This document shows, in pieces, positions 1-6,020 of a DNA stretch of 13,397 bases (its first letter is position 1; each line of letters starts with the position of its first letter). The stretch is from assembly GCA_014523625.1 (NCBI GenBank), contig JAATVP010000010.1:1-13397 (forward strand), in the 5' to 3' direction. The notes under the pieces are model-generated. The model did not search any database. It had not been told where the DNA came from and saw nothing but the letters and a program-made list of their open reading frames with translations. Both the position numbers and the translations under genes were made by a program. This DNA comes from Nitrososphaerales archaeon TH5896. GTDB taxonomy: Archaea; Thermoproteota; Nitrososphaeria; Nitrososphaerales; Nitrososphaeraceae.

Positions 1-6
1 GAGGGC

Positions 7-312
7 TTACAGGGTAATTAAATTATCTACAGGTGATACTACTATTACCCCTGAACTAGTCGTACCTGTACTTCCAGATCCCTTTATTACTGAAATTACT
101 TCATCCAACTTATTATCGTCGACGATAGTTACTATCGTGTTTCTAGTTGAATATCTCATCTTCATGGTCCTCCCTTTGAAGCTCAATTCCCTTTTCTCAC
201 CTTTTCCCATCCCCTTTGATTCGAAAAACGTTGCTTGAAAATTCGACGACTCTAGGGCAGACAGTACTGCTTCCGCCTTTTCTGATGATACGTAGGCTTC
301 AATTCTTTTCAT
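7..312 (-). CDS. PII-like (GlnB/GlnK-type) small signalling protein
   Basis: This 101-residue protein looks like a short member of the PII superfamily, trimeric ferredoxin-like proteins that sense nucleotides and 2-oxoglutarate and control partner proteins. It opens with MKRIEAYV, as PII proteins do (K-x-I-E-A), has the ESKGMGKG stretch leading into the T-loop (residues 31-38), a second core strand (NTIVTIVDD, 58-66), and a B-loop-like TG-x4-G-x-I-x-V segment near 82-91. It departs from classical GlnB/GlnK: the T-loop is short with no recognisable modified tyrosine, the lysine of the usual GDGKIFV motif is replaced (GVIVV), and the C-terminal RIRTGE tail is absent. Ligand binding may therefore differ. 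ATG is the start; a TATA-like box lies about 40 bases upstream. No ammonium transporter is next to it in the window. Superfamily membership is fairly sure, the partner unknown. Confidence 0.8.
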   Translation of the reverse strand: MKRIEAYVSSEKAEAVLSALESSNFQATFFESKGMGKGEKRELSFKGRTMKMRYSTRNTIVTIVDDNKLDEVISVIKGSGSTGTTSSGVIVVSPVDNLITL

Positions 313-345
313 AATATTATCTACATTATTATCGGACAGCTATTA

Positions 346-357
346 CTTATATTTAAT
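346..357 (-). promoter_or_regulatory. TATA-like promoter element of the PII-like gene
   Basis: On the minus strand this AT-rich stretch reads ATTAAATATAAG, a good archaeal TATA box. Its centre is about 40 bases from the ATG at 312, predicting a short leader of roughly 14 bases. Position and composition only. Confidence 0.4.
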
Positions 358-454
358 ATGCTTACATTAATCGTTTATCTCTTTCCTAATCTTTATCTGT
401 TTTTAAGATTAGCTTCTTACTTGTTCAGTTATAACTAGTTTCTATTTAATCCCA

Positions 455-550
455 GTGATTGACCAGATTGTTTTTTGGTGGATCGCTTGGCCAATAATTG
501 TCGGAACTAAAATCCTAAAATTGTGGCTCAGGATTAAAGGACAACGATAA
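455..550 (+). CDS. possible 31-residue single-helix membrane microprotein
   Basis: A short open frame starts at GTG (455) and ends at TAA (548-550). The product is one hydrophobic, tryptophan-rich helix (IVFWWIAWPIIVG) followed by a basic tail (KILKLWLRIKGQR), the expected layout of a small N-out/C-in or tail-positive membrane peptide. A TATA-like TTATAACT (429-436) lies about 22 bases before the GTG, which would suit a leaderless transcript. The frame is open upstream to a TAG at 410-412 with no other start codon. It sits divergent from the PII-like gene. I do not recognise a family. It could be chance, because short frames with this composition occur in AT-rich spacers. Confidence 0.25.
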   Translation: MIDQIVFWWIAWPIIVGTKILKLWLRIKGQR

Positions 551-683
551 AGGGTCAACAAGATGGAGGACAGAAGTAGGATTGCCAGATGTCATTTCTG
601 GATCAGATCAGAGTAAGCTGACTCATCGTCCACCCAAAACCGCACCAATGATGAATTTATTTCTTATCGCTTTGTCAACGTAA

Positions 684-1030
684 ATGATGTCCTTCAAATA
701 TGGATATAGTGTGCTATCATGGGTTATTGTCGAATCATCAATAAAATGGATGGAATGTTCAAATCCCTTCTTATATCCAAAGCTAACATGCTTTCGTCAT
801 ATTCATTCATTAGTCAAATCGATCCTTCATGTGCAAATTATAAATGCAAAAGGAGATTGGGGCTTTGTTCGGTACTGACTATTGGGTCAAATAACTGGCA
901 GGCAAATAGCTCTTTCAATAGTACAAACGGATTGAATTTGAGGATGATTGTAGTCCTAATTGCATAATATTTTTCGCTTCTATTCGGACTTCGACTAAAA
1001 TTCCAATTTAATCGAAGTGTTGCTGAGTGA
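684..1030 (+). pseudogene. decayed phospholipase D-like (HKD) C-terminal fragment
   Basis: Two overlapping frames (684-878 and 719-967) join into something resembling the second half of an HKD-family domain. Frame one ends with ILHVQIINAKGDWGFV, which lines up with the H-x-K-x4-D-G core but with K replaced by Q and D by K. Frame two continues TIGSNNWQANSSFNSTNGL, like the GS-x-N-W-x2-x-S-x5-N-x-L-x-L segment after the HKD motif. It then reads LRMIVVLIA, TAA (965-967) and YFSLLFGLRLKF, like the usual LA-x-YFs-x-lF end. So one frameshift near 865-885 and one in-frame stop would be needed, plus loss of catalytic residues. No N-terminal half is visible upstream. This is pattern recognition by eye; the alternative is chance open frames in a spacer. 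Confidence 0.38.
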
Positions 1031-1058
1031 CGTACTCCGGAAGAGGACTACGTTTCTA

Positions 1059-1316
1059 TTAACTGGGAAGATTCCCTAATAGACCTGATAGTTCATGGTA
1101 TCTTTCCAAAAAGCGTAGACCCTTTTGGGTAGTCTGATAAGTTTGTTCCTCTTTGTTATGTGCCAGTAGAGCAGCGTTTAGAGTAAGCGACAGGAGTCCC
1201 TTAAGCTGGGACTGAGATAAGAGTGCACCATACATCATCTTGGTCTTCAAAACAGGCCCCTCGCTAGCAACTTGTAACATTTGTGCTATCAGATCTATTT
1301 TACTTCTATACTTCAT
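1059..1316 (-). CDS. small winged-helix transcriptional regulator
   Basis: This 85-residue protein matches the single-domain winged-helix regulators that are numerous in Nitrososphaerota (ArnR1-like/PadR-like fold). Helix 1 is RSKIDLIAQMLQVAS, followed by a K-T-K-M-M-Y segment, a recognition-type helix (LSQSQLKGLLSLTLNAALL), the wing (QTYQTTQKGLRFL) and a C-terminal helix that probably dimerises (ERYHELSGLL). The T-x-KG-x-x-FL element of the wing is the most diagnostic part. It lacks any ligand-binding domain, so it would act as a DNA-binding repressor or modulator. The ATG at 1316 is followed directly by the first basic residues, supporting this start. The TATA region upstream carries a perfect 7-base inverted repeat that may be its own operator. 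It is a paralogue of the protein at 11954-12235. Confidence 0.85.
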   Translation of the reverse strand: MKYRSKIDLIAQMLQVASEGPVLKTKMMYGALLSQSQLKGLLSLTLNAALLAHNKEEQTYQTTQKGLRFLERYHELSGLLGNLPS

Positions 1317-1347
1317 CGAATATGCGGATCTAATATTGGAACGAAAA

Positions 1348-1367
1348 CGATAAAGATATATTTATCG
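1348..1367 (-). promoter_or_regulatory. TATA box inside an inverted repeat (candidate operator)
   Basis: The sequence CGATAAAGATATATTTATCG has perfect 7-base arms (CGATAAA / TTTATCG) around a 6-base AT centre that itself forms the TATA-like element for the winged-helix gene ending at 1059. The ATG is about 40 bases away. A symmetric site overlapping the TATA box is where a dimeric winged-helix repressor would block TBP, so autoregulation is a reasonable inference. Confidence 0.45.
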
Positions 1368-1740
1368 GTAAAATTCAGCTCAAGACCCCTTAATTAAGTC
1401 GATTTTCGTATCTTAACGCAATAAGCATACTCATGAGAGTTTTTTGCTTTCCAACATGAGGGCACTTGGTCAAACCGTAAATATCGGGCATCGATAACTT
1501 CGAAAAGATGGTCGTTAAACGTTTTCTTGGTGGTCATTTAAATACATACTTTGTTATTTGATCATAGCATTACACACATTAGTATTACACCACATCAAAA
1601 CTCAAAAAAACCTTTGAATGAGGTAAAAAAGACCCGGGAGATTTTGACCTAATCTGCCGATTTAGCTTCCCTGGAATAAATTTGCTTTCGCTTTAGTGCT
1701 TAAATCCCCATTATTTCTAATCATTGCTGCTGGTATCATC
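1368..1740. other. spacer without a recognised gene
   Basis: About 370 bases between the winged-helix promoter and the end of the minus-strand secreted protein gene. I see no start-to-stop frame with protein-like character, no RNA gene signature and no strong hairpin here. Confidence 0.5.
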
Positions 1741-2157
1741 TTAGCTGTTGTCGTCCTCATCACTACTGCCGGCATCATTCTCACCGCTTGTAGAAGGACC
1801 GGAAGACTCTTCACCCCCCGAGGAGGTGTCACTTGGAGTTGAACCAGTTGTGGATGTCCCCGTATTATAGATTGGCGTAAAGCAATCCCTTATTTGTTGT
1901 TCGGAAACATAACCGTCTACCTCAGCACCTGAAAGGCAAGACTGAAACTCTTGGTAATCTTGATTGGTAGAAGTAGTACTACTATCACCACTGCTATCAC
2001 CACTGCTATCACTCTGTGCCGAAAGGGGTGTCAAAGAATACGTGCTTGCGGGCAACAATATCATGATCAAAAGCACTATCGTAGTTCTAGGTTCTAGAAG
2101 CTTAATTATTGGTTTCACTGCGCATAGTTTGATGATAATGTATATAACAATTGTCAT
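1741..2157 (-). CDS. secreted or anchored low-complexity Ser/Thr/Asp-rich protein
   Basis: The 138-residue product starts with two hydrophobic stretches (MTIVIYIIIKLCAV and IVLLIMILLPAS, residues about 25-37) ending in TPLSAQ, a plausible export signal. The mature part is almost all S, G, T, D and E: SGDSSGDSST near 52-61 and a C-terminal tail ending DEDDNS. In the middle (about 66-96) is an ordered-looking segment FQSCLSGAEVDGYVSEQQ followed by IRDCFTPIYN, with two cysteines. I believe this type of segment recurs in secreted proteins of this phylum, but no function is known to me. A TATA-like AAATAATTA (2179-2189, minus) lies 28 bases before the ATG, supporting the long N-terminus. A later start near residue 32 would also leave a signal-like sequence. 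Possibly a cell-surface adhesive or calcium-binding acidic protein; that is speculation. Confidence 0.75.
   Translation of the reverse strand: MTIVIYIIIKLCAVKPIIKLLEPRTTIVLLIMILLPASTYSLTPLSAQSDSSGDSSGDSSTTSTNQDYQEFQSCLSGAEVDGYVSEQQIRDCFTPIYNTGTSTTGSTPSDTSSGGEESSGPSTSGENDAGSSDEDDNS
1984..2007 (+). repeat. two tandem 12-base units in the secreted protein gene
   Basis: ATCACCACTGCT occurs twice in direct succession (1984-1995 and 1996-2007), followed by a partial third unit. On the coding minus strand it encodes the repeated S-G-D-S stretch. Such in-frame repeats can expand or contract by slippage and change the length of the low-complexity region. Confidence 0.8.
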
Positions 2158-2201
2158 CTGGAAGTTCTGAAGATACCATCATAATTATTTGACATCAAAT
2201 G

Positions 2202-2219
2202 AGATACATTTGAGTATCT
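2202..2219. other. inverted repeat upstream of the secreted protein gene
   Basis: AGATAC-ATTTGA-GTATCT has perfect 6-base arms. It sits 45-60 bases upstream of the ATG at 2157 on the minus strand, just outside the TATA region, so it could be an upstream regulator site. The 15-base half ATTTGAGTATCTTTG recurs near 13111-13125. Confidence 0.3.
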
Positions 2220-2534
2220 TTGATTCTAATTTAACATATGCATTCCAATCGCTGATCAATTAAAGTCATCGATAATGGATAGCCTCGAATCTTTGGTCAT
2301 TTAGAATTCGTTATTTTTGGGCTAATAATCCATATATGGTCATGATGTTTTTGGCAAGTTGTCGAAATAATTTAGGAATAAACAATGCAGTATGTAGTTT
2401 GCGGTCACCGATGGGAAGTTGACCATCAAGTACAACACCAGTTGAACAACTGGAGCGTTTTCAAACAGAGCATATAAAAAGGTATTCTGAGTTTACATTT
2501 CTTAACTTGCTTTAGGAGCCAGTGTGGGATAATT
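2220..2534. other. spacer with a hairpin and a TATA-like box, no gene seen
   Basis: No protein-like frame is visible. A small hairpin, CCAGTT-GAAC-AACTGG (2438-2453), is followed by a TATA-like CATATAAAAAG (2470-2480) that probably drives the small membrane protein starting at 2535, giving a leader of about 35 bases. Confidence 0.45.
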
Positions 2535-2711
2535 GTGGAAATAATTCTAAGGAGTGAGACTGTTGATTACATATTGACCATATGTGTAGTCTGGCTAATA
2601 ATGCTAGGTTTTTTTCTAGTTCTAACGCGGGAAGTTATGCTTTTGTTAGGTGTCGCGTTCCCCGTACTAATTATTATACTTATAAAGAACAGCAAAAACA
2701 GGAATAGTTAA
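2535..2711 (+). CDS. small two-helix membrane protein of unknown function
   Basis: A 58-residue open frame begins at GTG and ends at TAA. After a polar start (VEIILRSETVD) come two hydrophobic helices separated by a charged turn: YILTICVVWLIMLGFFLVLT (about 12-31), REV, then MLLLGVAFPVLIIILI (about 35-50), closing with a basic tail KNSKNRNS. This is the clear layout of a hairpin membrane protein with the tail in the cytoplasm. The clean alternation of hydrophobic and charged segments makes a real gene likely, although no family is recognised. There is no ATG in frame upstream; GTG is the only plausible start before the first helix. A TATA-like box at 2470-2480 precedes it. Confidence 0.5.
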   Translation: MEIILRSETVDYILTICVVWLIMLGFFLVLTREVMLLLGVAFPVLIIILIKNSKNRNS

Positions 2712-2897
2712 GAGATAGTCACTAGACCACCAGTCATCGGGTTCATCCCTAGGATAGTAGATAAGGGACCTTAGCGGAGTCTTCTCACATCATTCATCTG
2801 CTAATCAGTTTTGTATTCAAGAACCCATGAATTGAAGCAAGGTTACTGGAACAGTCGATGCATAGGTACGAGAATCTGCGATTCAGACAGATAAAAC

Positions 2898-2904
2898 CTT
2901 AAAC
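2898..2904 (+). promoter_or_regulatory. TATA-like element of the deacetylase-family gene
   Basis: CTTAAAC is centred 26 bases before the ATG at 2927, the spacing expected for a leaderless archaeal transcript, and no Shine-Dalgarno motif is needed or seen. Confidence 0.45.
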
Positions 2905-2926
2905 ACTTCTGCCTCACAATGCTTTC

Positions 2927-3886
2927 ATGTGCAAGTGTTCTGTATTGTTGGGAGAGGAGCTTGCAAAATATGGTTTTGGAAGATCTCATCCTTTTAATAA
3001 TAATAGAATGGAGGCATTTTGGAATAGATTTAAGGAACGCGTACCAGAGAGGTCCTTAATTGAGGTAGTAGAACCAACTGCGGCAAATGAAGAAACCTTA
3101 TTGTCATTTCATGACAAATCATATATTAGTCTAGTTAAACAGTACTCTCAGATTGGTTCGGGATATTTGGACGCAGGTGATACTCCCGTTTATAAGGGTT
3201 TGTTTGAGGCGGCTGCTACAGTCGTTGGAGCAAGTGTGAAAGCGCTAGAAACGGTGGTTGAAGGAAGTAATGGATCACGACATGCCTTCAATCCCATTGG
3301 TGGATTACATCACGCCTATAGAGGAAACGCATCTGGTTTCTGCGTCTTTAATGATATTGGGATTATGATACTACGTGCCAGGCATAGATACGGTCTAAAA
3401 AGAATCGCGTATGTTGACATCGATGCACATCATGGAGATGGAGTATTTTATGAATTTGAAATGGATCCACTCACCTTTATTGCTGACGTACATGAAGATG
3501 GGAAATATTTGTTTCCGGGAACAGGATCAAGGGAGGAAAGAGGAAGGGGAGAGGCGGAAGGAACAAAACTTAATGTGCCAGTTGCTCCCGGTTCAACAGA
3601 CAAAGAATTTGTAGCTTCGTTCAATGAAGTTGAGAGATTTATTGACGACATTGCAAAACCAGATTTAATCATTTTACAATGTGGAGCCGATTGCATAGAG
3701 TCGGATCCGTTAACACACCTACGGTATTCACCTGAGTCTCACAAATACGCTTCAAATTCTCTACACAAATTAGCACATAAATATTGTGACGGTAGAATAA
3801 TTGCACTAGGTGGTGGAGGTTACAATCTGGATAATATTGGGGAAGCATGGACAAACGTAGTACTTTCCTTTATTTCAGAACATTGA
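2927..3886 (+). CDS. histone deacetylase/AcuC-family zinc amidohydrolase
   Basis: The 319-residue protein spans a full arginase/deacetylase fold. These Zn-dependent enzymes remove acyl groups from lysines, polyamines or small amides; in archaea the substrate is usually unknown, with acetylated chromatin proteins or metabolic enzymes as candidates. Visible motifs in order: HPFNNNR (21-27), VHD-like SFHDKSYI (60-67), the catalytic His pair in GGLHHA (H128, H129), GFCVFNDIGI (137-146), the zinc motif YVDIDAHHGDG (D166, H168), the third zinc ligand in ADCIESDPL (D260), and the transition-state tyrosine in GGGGYN (Y299). All catalytic residues are present, so it should be active. Length is typical of AcuC-like bacterial and archaeal members. 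It has no signal peptide and is cytoplasmic. It is monocistronic, with a leaderless-type promoter. The start fits, since family members begin shortly before the KYGFG-x-x-HP motif. It could equally be called acetoin-utilisation-type deacetylase. Confidence 0.93.
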   Translation: MCKCSVLLGEELAKYGFGRSHPFNNNRMEAFWNRFKERVPERSLIEVVEPTAANEETLLSFHDKSYISLVKQYSQIGSGYLDAGDTPVYKGLFEAAATVVGASVKALETVVEGSNGSRHAFNPIGGLHHAYRGNASGFCVFNDIGIMILRARHRYGLKRIAYVDIDAHHGDGVFYEFEMDPLTFIADVHEDGKYLFPGTGSREERGRGEAEGTKLNVPVAPGSTDKEFVASFNEVERFIDDIAKPDLIILQCGADCIESDPLTHLRYSPESHKYASNSLHKLAHKYCDGRIIALGGGGYNLDNIGEAWTNVVLSFISEH

Positions 3887-4202
3887 ATAAGTCGATCTTG
3901 TCACTTTAATAATTTGAACTGAATTCCATATGTCTTGACAGGGAGTTTTTTGCAAAGATAATTTGTAAAAGGGGATGAGCCTCGGCGTACTATAGTAATA
4001 TTAGAAGATTCTGGAAATGGATTCAGTTCATGTAGTTCAGGATCAAACTATTGTATTATAATTGCGTTCTATACAGTTTCGTTTTCCATTATATTACTCG
4101 TCACTCATACTTGATAACCAGACAGAACTCTATCGTATCTTGAAAAAAGGGAGGTAAACGTCAGAGGGTGGTCCACTTCAAAGTGTATACTATTTGGGAT
4201 GT
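3887..4202. other. convergent spacer with T-runs on both strands
   Basis: The spacer separates the deacetylase gene (plus) from a minus-strand gene. A T6 run near 3945-3951 could end the plus transcript and the A6 run at 4142-4148 (T6 on the minus strand) could end the minus transcript. No open frame or RNA signature was seen between them. Confidence 0.4.
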
Positions 4203-4595
4203 CTATTTTACGAAATTAAACGAAGAACTAGAGCTGGGCCATACAGCGTAATTTTCAATCGTTGAGACAATCTCATCCGGATATGTAATCTTTGTATCAT
4301 AAACACCTGACGGGAGCGCACCAAACGAATGCATACCATATTTATCTGAACTTGTGAATCTCGTAAATCCTCCTTGCTTATCTGCTGAACTAATCATTCC
4401 ACCTGACTTGTACATGGCTATAGAGGCATCTTCAATAGGTTGACCACTTTCATCAGTAACTGATCCCCTTAGCTGAGCTATATCTGTCTTCGGCGATTCA
4501 GTTTGCATGGGCACTGACGATGAAGATATTCCAATGTGTTTATCCGAATGAGTCCAGAGACCCGACAAGTAGGAAGAAATGTGTCCATCGGACAT
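4203..4595 (-). CDS. carboxypeptidase-regulatory-like (beta-sandwich) domain protein
   Basis: The 130-residue frame contains a carboxypeptidase-D-regulatory/CnaB-like beta-sandwich from about residue 41: LRGSVTDESGQPIEDASIAM is the diagnostic first strand pair, followed by a G-G-F-T-R-F strand, F-x-A-L-P-S-G-V-Y (like the family's NVPAGTY turn) and KITYPDEIVS. Such domains are usually extracellular and act in adhesion or as structural modules. The ATG at 4595 gives a protein with no export signal, starting with a Ser-rich linker. However, the same reading frame continues upstream through one TAG (4599-4601) into a 39-codon segment with a strong hydrophobic helix and its own GTG start. The native protein was therefore probably membrane-anchored and about 171 residues long. 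As it stands the domain is cut from its anchor, so it is either a recent pseudogene, a readthrough product or a sequencing error. Confidence 0.7.
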   Translation of the reverse strand: MSDGHISSYLSGLWTHSDKHIGISSSSVPMQTESPKTDIAQLRGSVTDESGQPIEDASIAMYKSGGMISSADKQGGFTRFTSSDKYGMHSFGALPSGVYDTKITYPDEIVSTIENYAVWPSSSSSFNFVK

Positions 4596-4598
4596 GAC

Positions 4599-4718
4599 CT
4601 ATACCAATACAGTGACAATCCCAATCAAGCAACCTAATGCTACAATTAAGATAGTGCTTAGAAGTCTGTGAGTGTGATATCCAGTAACTTGGCTGTGATT
4701 AGCTGTTACTAAAGTCAC
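4599..4718 (-). pseudogene. detached N-terminal membrane anchor of the regulatory-like protein
   Basis: From GTG at 4716-4718 the frame reads 39 residues: a polar N-terminus (TLVTANHSQVTGYHTHR) and one hydrophobic helix (LLSTILIVALGCLIGIVTVLV), then TAG at 4599-4601. Two bases of context matter: the next codons are GTC and the ATG of the downstream frame, so both parts lie in the same frame with a single stop between them. A GGGGGTG motif sits about 15 bases before the GTG and a TATA-like TTTATT (near 4747-4754, minus strand) about 30 bases before it. This supports the 4718 position as the original gene start. Confidence 0.5.
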
Positions 4719-4804
4719 CTGATTTTATTCACCCCCTTACGTGCCAATAAATCATAATTGTTCCGCCAACGATATTACTTGTAGTGTGCCCGAATTATTA
4801 GATA

Positions 4805-4823
4805 TAATAGGACCCTACTATTA
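4805..4823. other. inverted repeat TAATAG / CTATTA
   Basis: TAATAG-GACCCTA-CTATTA has perfect 6-base arms with a 7-base centre. It lies in the spacer (4719-4954) upstream of the minus-strand anchor segment; no gene is seen in that spacer. It could be an operator or a small hairpin. Nothing else supports a role. Confidence 0.25.
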
Positions 4824-4954
4824 CAAGCTAGCCTCAGGTATTTAGTATTTAAAGCCTATTTGTAACAATCGATACTTAGAAGTAATAAATGCACATCAAA
4901 CGATAATGACACAAATTGTTATTCGTTTCCGTTGGGCATAGCAACCTGTCCTCA

Positions 4955-4986
4955 TAAAAAAAAGAAAAAAAGTGCTTTTGGACACT
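4955..4986 (-). terminator. T-run terminator for the small secreted protein gene
   Basis: Immediately after the TGA at 4999 the minus strand has AAGTG-loop-CACTT followed by two T7 runs separated by one C (plus strand 4955-4971 is A-rich). T-rich tracts are enough to end archaeal transcription, so this is a good terminator. Confidence 0.55.
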
Positions 4987-4998
4987 TAATCAGTCATT

Positions 4999-5187
4999 TC
5001 ACGGCGCGGGCGGTGCGGTCATGTTCGCGGTCATATTATCTCCACCCGCCATGGTATCATTCTGAGCGTATGCGCTTGAGATTCCTGATGTGTCAAAGAA
5101 TCCTGTTGTCGACAACGCCATCGTTGCACCAATGATTGCGAATGCAGTGAATACGACCAAGATAGCTAGGTTTGTTCTTGATGACAT
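4999..5187 (-). CDS. small secreted protein with Asn/Met-rich tail
   Basis: A 62-residue product, if started at the ATG at 5187; a TTG two codons upstream (5193) is the alternative. Residues 1-about 40 form a signal peptide: SSRTN, the hydrophobic core LAILVVFTAFAIIGATMALS, and a cleavage-like SAYAQ. The mature peptide is only about 20 residues: NDTMAGGDNMTANMTAPPAP, with possible N-glycosylation sites (NDT, NMT twice). The TATA box at 5213-5222 is about 30 bases from the ATG, giving a leaderless or nearly leaderless message. Tiny secreted proteins of this kind are common in Nitrososphaerota; the function is unknown. The mature part may be a glycosylated surface peptide. Confidence 0.7.
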   Translation of the reverse strand: MSSRTNLAILVVFTAFAIIGATMALSTTGFFDTSGISSAYAQNDTMAGGDNMTANMTAPPAP

Positions 5188-5212
5188 GTTCAAATACTAT
5201 AAAAAACTCAAA

Positions 5213-5222
5213 CGTATATAAG
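5213..5222 (-). promoter_or_regulatory. TATA box of the small secreted protein gene
   Basis: The minus strand reads CTTATATACG, a strong archaeal TATA box, centred 30 bases from the ATG at 5187. Confidence 0.55.
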
Positions 5223-5284
5223 TATTGTCTATTGGCTTCCTATAGAAGATTGAACTTTTCAATAACTGGTAAATATTAAACCTG

Positions 5285-5303
5285 GGTCCCTGAAAAGGGG
5301 ACC
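5285..5303. other. GC-rich hairpin in a divergent promoter spacer
   Basis: GGTCCC-TGAAAAG-GGGACC forms a perfect 6-base stem with a 7-base loop. Downstream CCCC (5316-5319) and CGGGT (5326-5330) can pair alternatively with the same G- and C-tracts. It lies between the divergent genes at 5187 and 5485, about 180 bases before the latter. It may be part of a small RNA or of an upstream leader; no known riboswitch class is recognised. Confidence 0.35.
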
Positions 5304-5484
5304 TGCTTGCTATATCCCCTTAAAACGGGTCTAATTTCATGAAGAGCACTAGATTCCTAGTGGAACTGGTTCTCTACTAACAAACTTGGAGCTATTCATT
5401 TGACTAAAGATATCTCAGATTTTTTTAAGAATCTAATCCATCCTAATCCAAATAAGCGTTTCTAGGAGAGATAGTTCGATAACA

Positions 5485-5727
5485 ATGAACAACAAGAGTC
5501 TAGCAGTTGTAGCAATAGCGGCCGTAGCAGCAATGCTCGTTGCATCTCTAGCAGGGACAAATGCAGCCTTCGCCGGTGGATATGAGAAGAATCAAGCGAC
5601 ATCACAAGCAAATGCCTGTGGCAATGGTAAACTACCAATGTATATAGGATGCCAGAACGTTGCTTCACAGATCCAAGGCGATGAAAACGCAGTGGCCGCA
5701 GCAGCTGATCAAACATTCGAAGATTAG
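5485..5727 (+). CDS. small secreted two-cysteine protein of a thaumarchaeal type
   Basis: The 80-residue protein has a clear signal peptide: MNNKSLAVVAIAAVAAMLVA followed by SLAGTNAAFA, with cleavage probably after AFA (about residue 30). The mature part is about 50 residues: GGYEKNQATSQANACGNGK, then LPMYIGCQNVASQIQGDENA and an acidic end QTFED. The two cysteines (in NACGNG and IGCQN) could form one disulfide. I recall secreted proteins of this composition, with the NACGNG and CQN-x-x-SQIQG motifs, in Nitrososphaera-like genomes; the role is unknown. A TATA-like AAATAAG (5450-5456) or TTTTTTAAGAA (5421-5431) precedes it. An AGGAG at 5464-5468 is too far from the ATG (16 bases) for ideal ribosome binding. 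A T-run (5769-5778) and a hairpin (5836-5860) follow. Confidence 0.82.
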   Translation: MNNKSLAVVAIAAVAAMLVASLAGTNAAFAGGYEKNQATSQANACGNGKLPMYIGCQNVASQIQGDENAVAAAADQTFED

Positions 5728-5835
5728 CTCGCGGTGCGGATACTGCAATTTTGACCTGCAGATCCCTTTCTTTTTTTTAGTTCAAATGGGCTACTTCAAC
5801 TGTAAGCATTTAATTTCAGTTCTTAGTTTCGCCAG

Positions 5836-5860
5836 GAGAGCCAAATTGAAGGCTCTCTTT
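5836..5860 (+). terminator. hairpin followed by T-tract
   Basis: GAGAGCC-AAATTGAA-GGCTCTC is a perfect 7-base stem (5836-5842 with 5851-5857) followed by TTT. It lies 109 bases after the secreted protein gene and may be its distal terminator, or a hairpin in a small RNA together with the two further hairpins downstream. Confidence 0.4.
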
Positions 5861-5923
5861 CCGAGATACAATTAGAGGCAATATTCAAGTCCACTTGTTA
5901 GGCCAGTGCTGTCAGTTTAGCGT

Positions 5924-5955
5924 TTCGAGAGTTCCTGTTTGTGCAGAGCCTCGAA
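5924..5955. other. long-loop inverted repeat TTCGAG / CTCGAA
   Basis: TTCGAG (5924-5929) pairs with CTCGAA (5950-5955), and inside it CTG (5935-5937) with CAG (5944-5946), giving a stem with an internal loop. It is the second of three hairpins between 5727 and 6021. Confidence 0.3.
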
Positions 5956-5986
5956 TCACTCAATTTATTTTGTATAACACATGATA

Positions 5987-6008
5987 AAGGGTATAGAGAG
6001 ATACCCTT
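5987..6008. other. hairpin just upstream of the HNH gene
   Basis: AAGGGTAT-AGAGAG-ATACCCTT is a perfect 8-base stem with a 6-base purine loop, ending 12 bases before the TTG at 6021. It may be an operator at the start of transcription or a leader hairpin that hides the translation start. A TATA-like TTTGTATAAC lies at about 5969-5978. Confidence 0.4.
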
Positions 6009-6020
6009 ATCCTTATTGGT

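Noticed and set aside
3448..3854. Open frames on the minus strand opposite the deacetylase gene
   Set aside because: They lie fully inside a gene with all catalytic motifs intact, so they are shadows.
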